Of a DNA stretch of 64,000 nt, positions 1 through 13,122 are shown in pieces. Each line of letters opens with the position of its first letter. The stretch's first letter is position 1. Origin of the DNA: Gossypium raimondii. Taxonomy: Eukaryota > Streptophyta > Magnoliopsida > Malvales > Malvaceae. The position numbers and the translations under genes were made by a program. The stretch covers positions 21,948,001 to 22,012,000 of the forward strand of contig NC_068569.1 in the NCBI RefSeq assembly GCF_025698545.1, given 5' to 3'. The notes beneath the pieces are model-generated. The model was given only the letters and a program-made list of their open reading frames with translations, did no database searches and was not told the DNA's origin.

Positions 1-779
1 GATGGGTGGTGCCAGCCTCCACCACTGAACAAAATAAAAAAATAAGCACAATTTGATAAATCTTTGAATATACTTTTCCATCAAGATTTTTTAAACACTA
101 AATTAGTTTATTCTATAATTTGTTTTAAAAGATATGAATTCTGTTTAAAACTTAATTGAGAAATATGTTTAAATTTTGACTAAGAATTTTTTTAAGCAGT
201 AATATATATTTTATTGAGTCTTTAAAACAAGGTTAATGAAGTATTAAAATATTTTAACAGGTTGAAAACATAAAAATTGAAAATAAAAAGCAGTAGAGAT
301 AAGTGTATTTCTGATTTTTTTACTATTCTGTGATGCAGGATTGGCTTGTGTAATTTCTTAAAGACGAAGATATAGCTAGAAGGAATTGTATCATCGTGAA
401 TGGTAATTGGTAAATGCTGAATTATATAATTTAATATGATCAATGTAAAATTAGGAAATAATTTACTATAATTTTTCCTTATCTGTATTTGCTCATCTGC
501 AACAAATAAATAAAAAAAATAAACATTTACTTTCCAAAGATTACGCCATAAAATCTGTCAAAAACCAATTATAATATTGAATATTTGAGCATCAAATTGT
601 TCTTCGCAAATCATGCGGCAATCAACCATGCGAAATTTTAATCACCACTCGTCAATTTTAATTTGACTTCTGCAAAAATTATGACAAATTCTTTTATAAA
701 TTTTGGGTTCTTCCACGTGGGAATCTAAGTTTAAGTTTCCAAATTAGTAACTTTGTTATATGAGAAATTAATTTATGTA
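1..779. other. AT-rich intergenic DNA
   Basis: No reading frame with recognisable protein similarity and no clear repeat structure is visible. The stretch is A/T homopolymer-rich spacer. Confidence 0.6.
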
Positions 780-1168
780 TCTTTCTCACCACATTATTTA
801 TGGTTTATTTTTAATTATTTAATGATATTTTAATAATTTTTTTATGTCATTAATATATGATTTTGATAATTTTTATTTTAAATCTCGAATCCTGAACACC
901 AAACCCTAAACTTTAAACCTTAAACTCACTCTAAGTTCAAACTCAAATCTTGAACCCTAAACTTTAAATTATGAGATTCGAGTTTGTAATTTTAAATTCT
1001 AGGCTTAGAGTTTGAATTTAAAGTTTAGAGTTTAAAATTCAGAATTTTAGATTTATAATTTGATATTCAGAATTTAAATTAAAAATTTTATCAAAATTAT
1101 GTATTAATAAAATAAAAATTATTAAATAATTGAAAATAAACCATAATGTTGTTAGAATGGTGAATAAA
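780..1168. mobile_element. Fold-back MITE-like element with degenerate CCCTAAA motifs
   Basis: The ends are inverted copies: TGGTTTATTTTTAATTATTT near 800 pairs with the complement of the stretch just before 1150. The centre (about 890-1070) holds runs of CCCTAAACTTTAAA-like text followed by its inverted form. The whole segment can therefore fold back on itself. There is no coding capacity. A small non-autonomous DNA transposon is the simplest reading; exact ends and target duplication are unclear. Confidence 0.5.
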
Positions 1169-2595
1169 AATATTTTTTCCTTCCTTAACATATGATAATG
1201 GAGTAATTGACTTAATTAAGCCGCCGCCAAGGCTGACTTTGGTTTTGATGGCAATGGCGTAATACTACTAACAAATACATTTAGGGACTGGCTGAAGTTC
1301 TTTGTTTTTATTTCTGAAGGGAACACCCATTTCTTTAAAAATAAATCACTCTTTCAGGTTTCAGCCTTTTAATGTATTTTACATTTGTATAACATTTACA
1401 CTATGTCCAATTTAAAAGAAAAAAATTATACTATTTAAAAGAAAAAAGAATTATACTATTTTTTTCTAACACCAACTTTTAATTCTTTTATATAAAATAT
1501 TATTTAAAGAATAATTATTTTATATCGATAATTATCCCATGTTTAATATTATTTTCCTCTATATTTTGTAAAAAAATGAATTTAGTCTATATACTTTAAT
1601 TTGATCAATTTTAGTCTCCGTATTTTTCAATTAGTCAATTTTATTCTCTTTAATTTTTAAATTTTAAAATTTTAATCTTGACCCAAACAAGAATGTAATG
1701 TCCGATTAAATTCAATTACTAATTATATACTATGTGTACAGTTGTAAACTTAGTATATTCTTTAATTGGATCATTTTAAATCTTTACACTTTTCAAATTT
1801 TAAATTTTCAATCTTGATGCAAATTACCATCACTAGCCCATTAAATGAACTTTTTAGCGAGTAATATATGAAAATAACAAACTGACATGACATAACACAT
1901 ATGATAATATGTTTGGTGTATTGGATTTTAGAAACAACAGAACCTAACTTAATGAATTTAGCGGTTATCATTTTAACAATAACTGAACTTTAAAATTTGA
2001 AAAATACCAAAACTAAAAATAACAATAACTAAATCTATAACTTTTGCAAAATACAAAGAAATCGAAATCTGGTTCATTCAGTATTTTTTTCATCTTAACC
2101 GACCTAAATCCACGTGTTAATCAATTAAATTAGTATTTTAATTTTTAATTGAACTAAACCTTTACTTAAGGTGCTCACCTAACGCAACCAAATATTGGGT
2201 GGGTTTACACGTAGATAGGATTATAAAAATGAGCTTAATTTGTTCTAAAAACCAAATTAATATGCACATTCATTCAATCACAATTACTAAAAAGGTAGGC
2301 AACGCAAGGCATCCTCCGTCACCATGTATCATGTCATTGTCTTCTCTACTTTAATCTAATAGCGAAGTTGTTCACTTGAATTTTTTAAAATTCACTTTTT
2401 GGTACATGTTATTCAATTTATATCAATTAACGTATTCAACTCAATTACCCTTTTTAGTAACTTGAGTAATATGAAACATTAATTACCAAATTCCATGATT
2501 AAAATTTCTTTGAAAATGAACGAAACATTATAATGTGAATTTCAATGATTTTCCAATCTCATCCTTATCAATAGCATGAATTGAATTATTGATTA
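1169..2595. other. AT-rich intergenic DNA with a degenerate direct repeat
   Basis: Around 1575-1690 and 1745-1820 a motif of the type TATACTTTAATTTGATCA ... TTTTTCAA ... CAATCTTGA occurs twice in diverged form. This is typical of old plant intergenic repeats. No gene is seen. Confidence 0.4.
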
Positions 2596-2895
2596 GGATA
2601 AATCTTAAAATTATACATTTAATTTAGTGTAATTATACACGTGAAACTCTAATTGTGATTCAAATATATACTTGAAACTTTAATTTTGATTTAGTTATGC
2701 ACATTTAAAAAATAAATGCATCAATTTATTTTTATATTGGATAAATATAATTATTCGTGTATATAATATATAAATATAAAATGATGTTATATCAATAATT
2801 TTATTGATAAATTACAAGAATTTGATCAAAATAAAATTTTATGTATACATTTACACATTAAATTATAATTTATATATAATTTTAAAATCTATCCC
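2596..2895. mobile_element. Small inverted-repeat (MITE-like) element, about 300 bp
   Basis: The left end GGATAAATCTTAAAATTATA is mirrored by the right end, which read on the other strand begins GGGATAGATTTTAAAATTAT. Further matching text continues inward (ATTTAATTTAGTGTA against ATTTAATGTGTAAATG). It is non-coding and very AT-rich. A target duplication could not be fixed. Confidence 0.5.
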
Positions 2896-3262
2896 ATTTT
2901 ATTATTAGGTGAACTTTTATGAAATGAATACAATTAAAAAGGGGAAAAAGCTGAGAAATAAAAGCTGTCAATTCAATTAATAGAGCATGTTCAACGCCCA
3001 CAATCTTATACTTGCATTAAAAAATCAGGGTTCGTTGGAGAGTGGAGGCCCTTGTTTAGTTATACAAGATATTGCTTCTTTCTAGAAACCTCGTAATAAA
3101 CATTATACACATGCTTTATGGGGTCTTAGATTTTGTTTGATTCATTCTTTTTAAATCTACTTTTTCATTTAAAATTCATGTATTTAATATTTATTTTAAA
3201 AATATTATAAGGACAGTTCCCAATTAATAATTAATTTTTTTATCGAATTAATTTTTGTAGTT

Positions 3263-3834
3263 TATAGGTAGATCTGATTATAGGTTGAGTTACTCGTTCA
3301 GATTTAAAAACCCGTTTGAAAAGTGAGAGTTTTGGTAAAAATATAAGCTCGAAAAATAAGTTTGGACAAAAAATAAGATTTGTTTTTTTAATGGGCCGTG
3401 CCTCAGATATGATTTATTAGCTCGAGCCTAGCCTGACTCGAATCAGCTGCTTTGCTGTTATTTTGTTACTGTTTCGCTACCATTTCGTTATTATATTTGT
3501 TGTTATTTTGTTATTATTGTTTAGATATTGTATAATTATTGTTTTATTGTTAATTTTGCTACTATTTTAGAGACATTTACTTGCTAAGTTGCAATTATAT
3601 TGATGTTATTTAAGCATAATTTTTAATGTATTTTTAAATTATTAGAAAACATTTATTTTAATATTTTTAGTGTAATTGATGTATTATATTTTTAAATTTA
3701 TTTTTATATAAAAATAGTTTAAACGGGTGAGTCGGGTCAAGCTTGAATTTAACAATTTTAATCTAAATCGAGTTTAAACAAAATTTAAATATATTTTTAA
3801 TTTGTCCTAACCCCATAATCAGATCTATTCATAG
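3263..3834. mobile_element. TIR element, copy 1 of a four-copy family
   Basis: The ends are inverted (AGATCTGATTATAGG at the left, the complement of CCATAATCAGATCT at the right). The subterminal text (GGTAAAAATATAAGCTCGAAAAATAAG, broken here by variants) is shared with the copies at 7.4, 15.7 and 57.2/62.5 kb. The middle carries TTGTTATTTTGTTATTATTG-like runs also seen in the 57-kb copy. No ORF and no clear target duplication for this copy. Confidence 0.5.
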
Positions 3835-5340
3835 ATATGGAATACCAACCAACTATACCAATTAATTAATCATCAAATTATATGATGTGGTGGTTGTTGA
3901 TGAGGTTTTAATTTATTTGTAAAGGAGAAGTTTTGAGAATTTCATATTCAAAATTTCATTGGGTGTGAATTTGATATTTATATTTGGGTTATACGGATAT
4001 ATATATTTTTTGTAGCTTTAAACTATATAAAAATATTAAAATTAATGAATGATTTTAAAAATATTAAAATAGGTATAATTATTATATTAATAAATTGACA
4101 GTATATAAATTTATGTAGAACCAATAAATTAAATATAACTTCAAAAAATATATTATAAGAAAAAAGTAGGCAGCATCAAAAGAAAATCATGGTTGGAAAT
4201 TATTTTTAAATTATATATTAGTCTACAGTCAAAGAAAGAGTTCGATCGTCAGTGGATGACGTAAGCTGAGCTCAACTCAGATTCTGGATAAACTTATATT
4301 TGTTGAACAGAACAAATCAACTCAATCAACCAGTTTTAATAAGAAATTTTATATTTCTATAACTAAAAATATAAATATAAATATAAATATAAAATCTAAA
4401 AGAAGGGATCGTTTGTTTGTTTGACTGCAGAAAGAGAAAAAAAAAACTAAAAATCACCAACTAAAAGTAACATGTGATATGTGGTATGTTTGGAAGGTAG
4501 GTAAGGTTGGTAGGTAGGGTTGGGTACCCCAAATCATCCTTTTTACTACTAATAATACTAATTGGATTGAAATATAGGTAGAGATAGTGATGAATTCAAA
4601 AATATGACTCGAGGGCAAAAATTATATTAATATTTTTGACTATATATTTTATTATTATTAATTTTATGTATAATTATTCAATAATTAAGATGCATACATA
4701 TTTTTAGTTTGTTCTAGGCTTCTTCTTCTTTTCCTTTAGTTTTATGAGTAAAACTTTTACCATTTATTAAAATGTTTATCAATTCAAAATGGTAAATATT
4801 TTTAAAAATAATATCAGCATAAAATAATAAAAAAATTAATTTTCTCGCCTAATTAAATAGTACTAGAATTTGACCGCTGCTTTGGAAATTTGGATTAAAA
4901 TTTTAAATATAATATATATGATGTGTATGTATATATCTATAATGATGCAACTATATATGGAATAATTAATTATAAAATTAAAATATTGAATCATTAGATA
5001 AAATTATGTAAACTATGAAAATTGAAATATGGCAATTCAATTGATTAAAAGATCATGCCACGAGAAAAAAACATAAAAAATATAATAACATGACAATTTT
5101 ATATAAAATTATGTAAATTTATAATACTTCATAAAAAATGAGAACGTGATATAAACATCTAATTTTTTTAAATTGAATTATTATGTCGAATTATGAAAAA
5201 TATGTTATGAATTAGGACAGATAAACAAATAAATTATTCTTTAAATTTTGACTTTACTATAATTATTCAATTAATAAACTCTTAGTTTTTAAGAAATTTT
5301 ATTATTTATCCTTTGAAATACTACTGATGTTGAGATTTTT
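3835..5340. other. AT-rich intergenic DNA with a short ATAAAT microsatellite
   Basis: No gene recognised. An (ATAAAT)n tract lies at about 4367-4393, and a purine-rich run at 4430-4450. Confidence 0.5.
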
Positions 5341-5344
5341 AGGG

Positions 5345-7040
5345 TGTTACATTAATTATGTGGCATTTACTACAGAAAGTAGTACCCTTGCCTCAACTAA
5401 CTTTGGTGCAGATTATGATTCATACGGAGAGTCTAGTGTCGAGTTTCTGCATACTTGCAAGATAATGCTAGAAAAATGGGAGTAAGTGTGTGATGTCAGA
5501 ATTAAGCTGGTAGAGGAGAACTCTTGTCTAAAGGAAGAGAACCAAAAGGCAAAAGTTGATCAACAAGATGGAGGTAAAAGACTCTTCTAAATGATAAACC
5601 TACTAGTCTTGAGGCAATTCAAAAGGATCTTATAGCAACTCAATCGATACTTAAAAGTTCAATGCAAGTAGTGGAAAAATTGGTGAAACCCTTACAATAG
5701 GAATAAGAAGCCTTAAGAAAGGTGGTCTAGGAATACGTTAAAAAGAAAGAAAAGGTTATGGTCGAGAGTCTAACAATATTTGTCAAAACCATAAACTGCA
5801 TTGATCGTGGAGTAGTCGAGCACATTAGGTAAGATACTTTAAGATGTTACATAATTTGAGATTGATACAAGCAGTGGTAGGACCAATGCCAACTGCTCCA
5901 TGCACTACTCAAGATTAGAGGTAAAAATTTGTCTTTGTCGTTAGCGTTCCAAATGTTGCAACAAGTTCTATTGCTACAAGTTCTATTGCTAAATTGTACT
6001 TAGAAATTCTAACTATTGGATGCTATTCCGCTGGAAGTTCCATCAATAACGCTACTTCTTCTAGTTTTATTGTAGTTTCACAACATAAGAGATGAAACCT
6101 ATGGTGCTAGGGCCTCCATCGTTCAAACAAAGCGAAAACAAATGTCAACACAAAAGTAAAATTCTCAATTTGAGTAACAAAATAGAAACCAATATCTATT
6201 AAGTGAGGAATGATTTTGCTGTCAAGTCATTTTATTTTCAAATTATTACGAGATTGATCTACTAAAATTCGAATTATGGTATGTTTTAAAATTTGAATTT
6301 AGAAAATCTTAGGTATATAGGATAGTATACAATGCAGAGGGTAAGTGTTTAAGGGTGTTTTTTTTGTGAAAAAGATAAACAAGTGGGATGAGCTTCATAT
6401 GTTTTAAGGTTTCGTTAGGTTTTTTTTTATAGGACTTTAACACCCATGGATGATAAAGCCAATTTAAACTTTAAGATTTTATCCTTTGCAAAAAAGTCAT
6501 TTACATATTAAGTTTTACGATGTTAAATATTTTACTATAACCTCAACACTTAAGGACATTGAGGTATATTTAAATAATATCCATAGTCGTTACAAATTAT
6601 ATGAATGGTTACCACTTAGAATTTTAAAAAATTTACAAGGACGTTAACATATAAGGGTATCGAAGTTCTACTAATCATTACCCTAGTTCCAATTGGGCTA
6701 GGAAAACTTGGTGGCACAAGACATACTATGGAATTCGATATCCATAAGGGTCAAGGTACCTGTAAAAAATAACTATTGCGGGAATAAACTTTTTTGTAAG
6801 CATATTTCAGTTAATTTTTTTTTTTGCATTATTGAAATTTAAAAAAAATCTAGTTATAACTTATATTTTCTCTTTAATTTGAATTATTATAATGAATTAT
6901 ACCAATATAAGAGGAATCGAGACACAATACAATATGTAGACACAAAATTTATTTATATGACAAATATGAGCTAATCCAAAAGAGGCAGGGTCATAAACTC
7001 CCTTGGCTAAAATGGCACACTTCATTTTTTGTTCTGTAAA
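5345..7040 (+). pseudogene. Truncated copia gag-region fragment (fragment A)
   Basis: Conceptual translation near 5360-5590 gives pieces such as ESSVEFLHTCKIMLEKWE and EENSCLKEENQK, the coiled-coil segment that follows the UBN2 gag domain in plant copia polyproteins. Stops and frameshifts are frequent. The same DNA, including about 1.2 kb of non-coding text downstream, recurs at about 20.2-21.86 kb. Both copies stop at nearly the same 3' point, shortly after a GCACAAGACATA-type motif. It is a dead fragment with no LTR of its own. Confidence 0.65.
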
Positions 7041-7380
7041 AAATAGAATGTCGGTAATGAAAATATATATCGCAAAGAAAAGAGAAAGAAAAAATTAAAG
7101 AACACATAGATTTTTACGTGGAAACCCTTTCAGGAAAAAAACCATGGGCAGAGGAGAAAAAAATTCACTATGTCGAATTTGAATAATTACAAGAGGAGTA
7201 GACTATATCTATTTATAAGCTTGTAAAATCATATTCTAATAAGAGTAGCAAGATTGAATGTAACAACCCAATTTTCAGTGGTGTCGGAAACAATGGTTTG
7301 AGACCACTAAATTCGACAAGTGAGCTCGTAAATTTTATTATACAGTGTTTATGAGTCGATTGTGAATTTAGGAAGGCTTA

Positions 7381-7749
7381 AAGGTGTTCATGGGTCCGGC
7401 CCGACGGCCCGCCCGAAATATAGGAGGGTTTAGGTAAAAATATAGGCCCGAAATATGGGCTTGGGCAAAAAAATGAGGCCCGTTTAGAAAACGGGCCTGG
7501 CCTCGAGCACCACTTTTTTGGTCCGGCCCGGCCCGAATATAATAAATATATATTTTTTATTTTTAAAATAATTTTTTAATTTTCTAAAAATTTTTTGGTG
7601 TTTATTTAAAAAATGGCCCGGGCCGGGCCCGGGCTTAGGAATTTCCCCCGGGCCAGGCCTGGACAAAATTTCAGGCCCATATTTCAGGCCGAGCCTGGGC
7701 CTAGGACTCGGGCCGAAATTTTTTTATGGGCCCGGCCCATGAACACCTC
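7381..7749. mobile_element. TIR element, copy 2, with 12-bp target duplication
   Basis: Ends AAGGTGTTCATGGGTCCGG and, on the other strand, GAGGTGTTCATGGGCCGGG form imperfect TIRs of about 20 bp. The flanks carry a perfect 12-bp direct repeat, TAGGAAGGCTTA, at 7369-7380 and 7750-7761. The GGCCCG-rich ends contrast with the AT-rich surroundings. Reading frames across it (for example about 7484-7666 on the minus strand) are GC-skew artefacts. Confidence 0.75.
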
Positions 7750-8509
7750 TAGGAAGGCTTATGAATTAGTGAATTATGCTTTAGAAATATTTGTTAGATT
7801 AATTGGTTTTGAAAATGAGGTATCGAGACCTAGATTTTATAAACCAAGCTGTAAATACTTTTATAAATATTTATGGAGTGTCATTAAGGTAGTATTAAAG
7901 TTTCGTTAGAAAATTTTAACGTTTCAATAGTTAATTAACTAAAAGTGACTTAATTAAAAAAAGGTGCAAAACTAGCTAATTAAAAAAACAGTTATTAAAT
8001 GACTTAATTAATGAACAAATGAGGACTTAAGAAGAAATTATGCCTAAAATAAAGGCATGAGGCTGCATAAGCAAAAAAGAAAACAAAAATCATGTGATTA
8101 AAGGACAAAATTGTAAATTTTATGAAATTAACTTAAATAAATTGAATTCTAAACTTTTCTAGGCTATTCTTCTTCTAATTTTCAGTCCAAAAACACCATT
8201 GAATGTCCTCTAAGCTGGTTTTTCATATTTTTGCATCATACCAAGAGCTCATAAATCAACGAAAAGAAAAGAAAAAAATTAGTTGAGTAGTCTCTAAACT
8301 ACTACCAATTTTACAATCCAACCCAGATAAGTTCATATGGTTAAACTTTCATGATTATTTGTTAATTTAGGAATGATATAATATATTTATTCATATTTTG
8401 TTGTTGAAATTAAGATTATTGTAAAAGTATAAAAATTGAATTGAATGTTTAAAACGAGTAGAATGCAGGATTGAGTATGATCGTTCCGTGACAAAGAATG
8501 AATTGGCGG

Positions 8510-8774
8510 ATAAGACCATGGTTGGACCATGGCAATGTTTAAATGTAAGACCAAAGCTAGGCTATGACATTTTAATGAAAATACCATCATTGGGTTATGG
8601 CACATTGAACGTAAGACCATGGTTGGACCATAGCAGTATAGATACACGTATAAGACCATAGCTGGGCTATGGCATTCTGATGATAAGACCACAACTGGGT
8701 TGTGGCACTACAAATGTAAGACCATGGCAGGGCCATAGCAATGCATGTGTAAGACCATAGTTGGACTATGGCAC
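8510..8774 (+). repeat. Tandem array of eight hairpin-forming units in a solo LTR
   Basis: Eight units of roughly 32-38 bp mostly start with (G)TAAGACC. Each contains two 7-base arms around a 3-base loop, usually TGG. Arms change together: CCATGGT/ACCATGG, CCATAGC/GCTATGG, CCACAAC/GTTGTGG and CCATAGT/ACTATGG. The second and third units are less perfect. A related array lies in the other LTR at 13.49-13.65 kb. Confidence 0.8.
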
Positions 8775-10395
8775 AAAAAGAACGATGTACTCATATCCGT
8801 ATGCCGTTCTTCGATTTAGTAAGAAATGGTAAGAGACTTATGTGATTGAATTGAAAGATTTATAGATTATTATTGATATTGATATGAAGGAAGAGTGTTT
8901 ATTGATTATATTGTATTTGACAGGGAAAAATGTATGATTTATTTACAACTTAATTTATTATAATATATTAAGTTCGATAAGATCAATATTTAACCTATTA
9001 AACTTACTAAGCTTCATTAAGCTTACTCGTGTTATTTAATTATCTTGTAGATTAACATTTAGTCGGAAGATCAAATCAACACATCAAGTTACACTATCTA
9101 GTTTATTCCGATAGTTTTTGCAATGTAAATTTTGGTTTAAATGGCATGAATAGAGTTGGTTTGGCAATGAAATAGTTTGAATTGTGGTTGTGAATATTAA
9201 ATGTTTGTATGCATATAATTAGTAGTAGAATTTGATAAATTAATGAAATGAGTTAAGTATGTATGTATAAGTAAATGAAATATTTGTGATGTTATGTCAT
9301 GTTGAGAACATGTTTTACCTTGTATTGATTGCTTGGTTGGGATATATTGGTGTATGTTAATGTTGAGTGCAGGTTAATGTCAAAATGGGTGAGAAAAAGT
9401 GACATTAAAATGGTCTATTTTCGTCTACACGGGCAAAGACGCGGGCCTGTGTCCCCTGCTTCTAAGAAAATTTTTAAAATTTTGGGAAAAATTCCCTAAG
9501 TACCCGGTTTAGTCTCGATTCACTTTTAAGGTGAATATTGGGCCTCGAAGGTCCATCTAAGGGACAATATGAGTGTTATATGATTGATTCTTAATATGTG
9601 TAACAAAGGTTAGAAAATGTCCGTATTTAATTCGTAAAGTTTGATAATGCTCTGTAACCTTGTTCCAGTAACGGATAAGGGTTAGGGTTGTTACATTGAA
9701 ACACCTTATTTTAATCAATATCAAATTGATGGAGTTTAATAAGGTTTAAAAAACCTTATTCTAAAATAAAATAAAAGAAGTGTAGTTCTATATGGATCTT
9801 ACTTTTATTTTATTTTACCACTGTATTTTATTTAAATAAGGATTCAGGTCACTCAATTCTAACAATCTCCACATTGACACTAATTCTCAATGAACAAGTT
9901 CTTCACCGCGAACTCTCAATGAACTGTAACACCCCTAACCCGTATCTATCGCCGAATTACGGTTATGAGGCATTACCTACCACAACATAGTCTAACACAG
10001 TCATTTATTACAATTCATGTCTACTAATCATATCTCATATACAAACCATACTTCTTTTCCTTGCAAACCAATTTCACAATACATATCATTCTCTAAAATT
10101 TAACCAAGTCATAACCATTCTACTATTCAAATTTCAAACCAAATAACATATATCGAATCATATTACATTATAACAAAACACATTCACCAACTAAATAATT
10201 ACTTAAGCCGAATCTTATAACCAAACAATATCATACATATATACCTCAAAACAGACTTCCCAAAAGAGCTTATAACACAACCGAATATACATAATAATTA
10301 GAATCTCTAATAAGCCATTTCGCATGGCAACTTATATGCAATTCAAAATTAGCCATAGTCTATACATGTCATATGTCATAATATCAAGCTTTCAA

Positions 10396-13122
10396 TGTAA
10401 CACCCCTTACCCGTATTCGACACCGAAATAGGGTACGAGGCATTACTAGAACACATACACTTGTAAAGTATTGAACCGAGTTATAAATTTTCATTTAAAT
10501 TAAAACTTTTAAATTATTAACATGCTTTTATAATTCTTCACAATATATCCTCAAAATATTATATTCATAATAAATAGGGCCTATGAGACTCGATACATAG
10601 TCATGCAATTCAATGCTTCATTTCTTTTTATTCAATTCACAAATTCTCATGCTCACAATTCAAAACCTATCATTAGCAATTTCCATTTAATTCATGTACA
10701 ATTCAATATTAGTAAGTTCAATACTAATACGTATTTACCATTTAACTCTACGTTTATCGATTATACCATTCATTAACACATTTATGAAATTCTCAATTTT
10801 GCAATGAAAATATCACTTTAGCTTAAATAACAACATCAATTAAACTCATCATCCCCTTTTTCGTCATTTTTCACTTAAAATATGAACTTACTATTTCATT
10901 ATCTTTCCACACTCGTTTCCTATGTATATCACACAAGAAATAAACATATCATTCAACCATAGTTGCAAGCTAATGCATTTAAACATAATTCTTTTTTGGA
11001 ATTAACCACGTGATAAACCATTTCACTAGAGATTACAAAATTTAAACCTTACCACCCCTATCATGATCACAAGCATATTTCCATTTCGGCACTTACCATC
11101 TCAATGCATAACTTATAAGTTTAACGTGGCATAATCCAACCACAACTTGGCCAAAGCCTAAGCATGTAGACCAAATATGTTAACCAAATAAACATATAGC
11201 ATAAGCATTATAAGCATAGATGAGCACAACATTTGTTCATGTATCAAACATGCCAACATGTGTTAATTCATAAACCATTCATGACATTACCTCAAGCCAT
11301 ATCATATTCCAAATATATCATACACACATACTATGAAACTGTATTTTCCCACATGAGCTTAAACCATGACCAATCATGCGCAAATATAAGCAGCATTTCT
11401 ATTTCATCGTTTATCAATCCTAGTGACCATATGACCAATTATACACAAATCATTCATATATTTTCCAATTTTCCTCCTCCTCCTCTCCATTCCACATCAT
11501 TAATGTGTATAACACACTTAAACAATATTATCCATACTTTCACTATTTTCCTGTATGTAAATTCAAACTATCTGTCTAAGTCAGAGTAACTAATTTATTT
11601 ATATCTCGAGCTACTGAGCTCCAAATTAAGATCCGTTAATTTTCCCCGAAACTAGACTCACATATCTTCTTACCATAAAATTTTTAAATTTTTTTTCTTA
11701 GCCAATAAGTGCATTTTATTCTTTAAAGTTCCCCTATTTCACTGCTCGATAGTTCTGACCTTTCTTCACTAAAAATTAATTATTTCATAGTACAGAATTC
11801 GGATAATGTTCTCGTTTGTTTCTTTTGAAAATAAACTCATTCAGGATTCTAACCATATAAATTTTATCTCATAATTATTTTTGTACAATTTTTAATTATT
11901 TTACAAAGTTAAAAAAGGGGATTTCGAAATCATTCTAGCCATGTCTCACTAAAATTCAAATATCTCATAATATAAAACTCTTTTGCTTGCTCTGTCTCTT
12001 TTGTGTGAAAATAGGCTCATTCAACTTTAATTTTTATATTATTCAGTCTCTAATCAAATTTACACCATTTTTGGTGATTTTTCAAAGTCACAAAACTGTT
12101 GCTGTCTAAACTGTTCTGTTGCTAAATGTACTATTTCATAATTTCACTTTTTCTCACTTTTTTCTTTACTGATCAAAGTCAATTTCTCATATTTCTTGAT
12201 TTATAATAATACATTTAACTTATTTAACACTCACATTATTCAATTTAGTCCAAAAATCACACTTTAGAAAAATTACATTTTTGCCCTTAAAGTTTCACAA
12301 AATTACGATTTTACCCCTAGGCTCGTAAAATAATTTTTATTCAATTTTCTTGCATTTTAGGCCTAGACGAACCATTTTCATAACTATAGCAGTCCACAAT
12401 TCTCACTTATTCACACACTTGTGACATATTTTATAACTTTTACAAATTAATCTTTTTAGGCATTTTCATCGAAAATCACTTAGTAAAAGACGTTCATCAC
12501 ACTCCAAACATTCATATTCTTCCATAAAACATAAAAATACATTCATATCATTCATGGGTAAATTTTTAAGCACAAACCTTAGATCAAAATAATGATAAAA
12601 ATAGGTAAATCTTGTTACGAGGATTTCAAAAACGTAAAAATCATTAAAAACGGGGCTAGAACAGACTTACAATCGAGCTTGGAAGCTTGAAAAACCCTAG
12701 CCATGGTTTATACATGCAATTTTCGGCCTAGGGGTTGAAGATGGACAAAAATTGAATTTTAATTTTGTTTTTAATTCACTTTAATAACTAAATGACCAAA
12801 ATGCCCTTACTGAAAAACTTTGCCATGTCCATTTTTGTCCACCAACTTAACCAATGGTCTAATTACCATATAAGGACATCCAATTTAAAATTTCATAACA
12901 ATTGGACACCTCTAACATGTAGATCTCAACTTTTGCACTTTTACAATTTAGTCCTTTTGACTAAATTGAGTGTCCAAACATCGAAATTTTCGAACGAAAT
13001 TTTCACGAAATCATTTTGTGAAATCGTAGACCATAAAAATATAATAAAAATAAATTTTATCCTCATCAGATTTTTGGTCCCAAAACCACTGTTTCGACTA
13101 GGCCCAAAATCGAGTTGTTATA
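10396..13122 (-). mobile_element. Gypsy-like solo LTR (inner), nested in outer LTR
   Basis: It starts TGTAACACCCCTTACCCG at 10396 and ends GAGTTGTTATA at 13122 (a mutated TTACA). The perfect 5-bp duplication TTCAA lies at 10391-10395 and 13123-13127. It is about 2.73 kb with no coding domains; reading frames within it (for example near 11233-11589 and 12792-13205) resemble no protein family. It is the youngest insertion in this part of the nest, since it interrupts the outer LTR. Confidence 0.75.

Larger units (their letters stand above)
7259..9695 (+). mobile_element. Gypsy-like solo LTR, nested in copia LTR
   Basis: The segment begins TGTAACAACCC and ends GGGTTGTTACA. It is flanked by a perfect 5-bp target duplication, TTGAA (7254-7258 and 9696-9700). 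It carries no gag-pol, primer site or polypurine tract. It contains a GACGCGGGCCTGTG-like segment near 9440 of a kind common in long plant gypsy LTRs, an array of hairpin units at 8.51-8.77 kb, and a TIR element at 7.38-7.75 kb. Without that insert the LTR is about 2.07 kb. It is inverted relative to the two solo LTRs at 9.9-15.2 kb. The family name is inferred. Confidence 0.75.

Noticed and set aside
7484-7909. Pro/Gly-rich frames on both strands near 7.5-7.9 kb
   Set aside because: They are produced by GGCCCG-rich ends of a TIR element and change character at its boundary.
8510-8774. CRISPR array or tRNA-like cluster
   Set aside because: Whole units diverge, there is no spacer/repeat distinction and no tRNA consensus boxes. 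It is a hairpin tandem repeat in an LTR.
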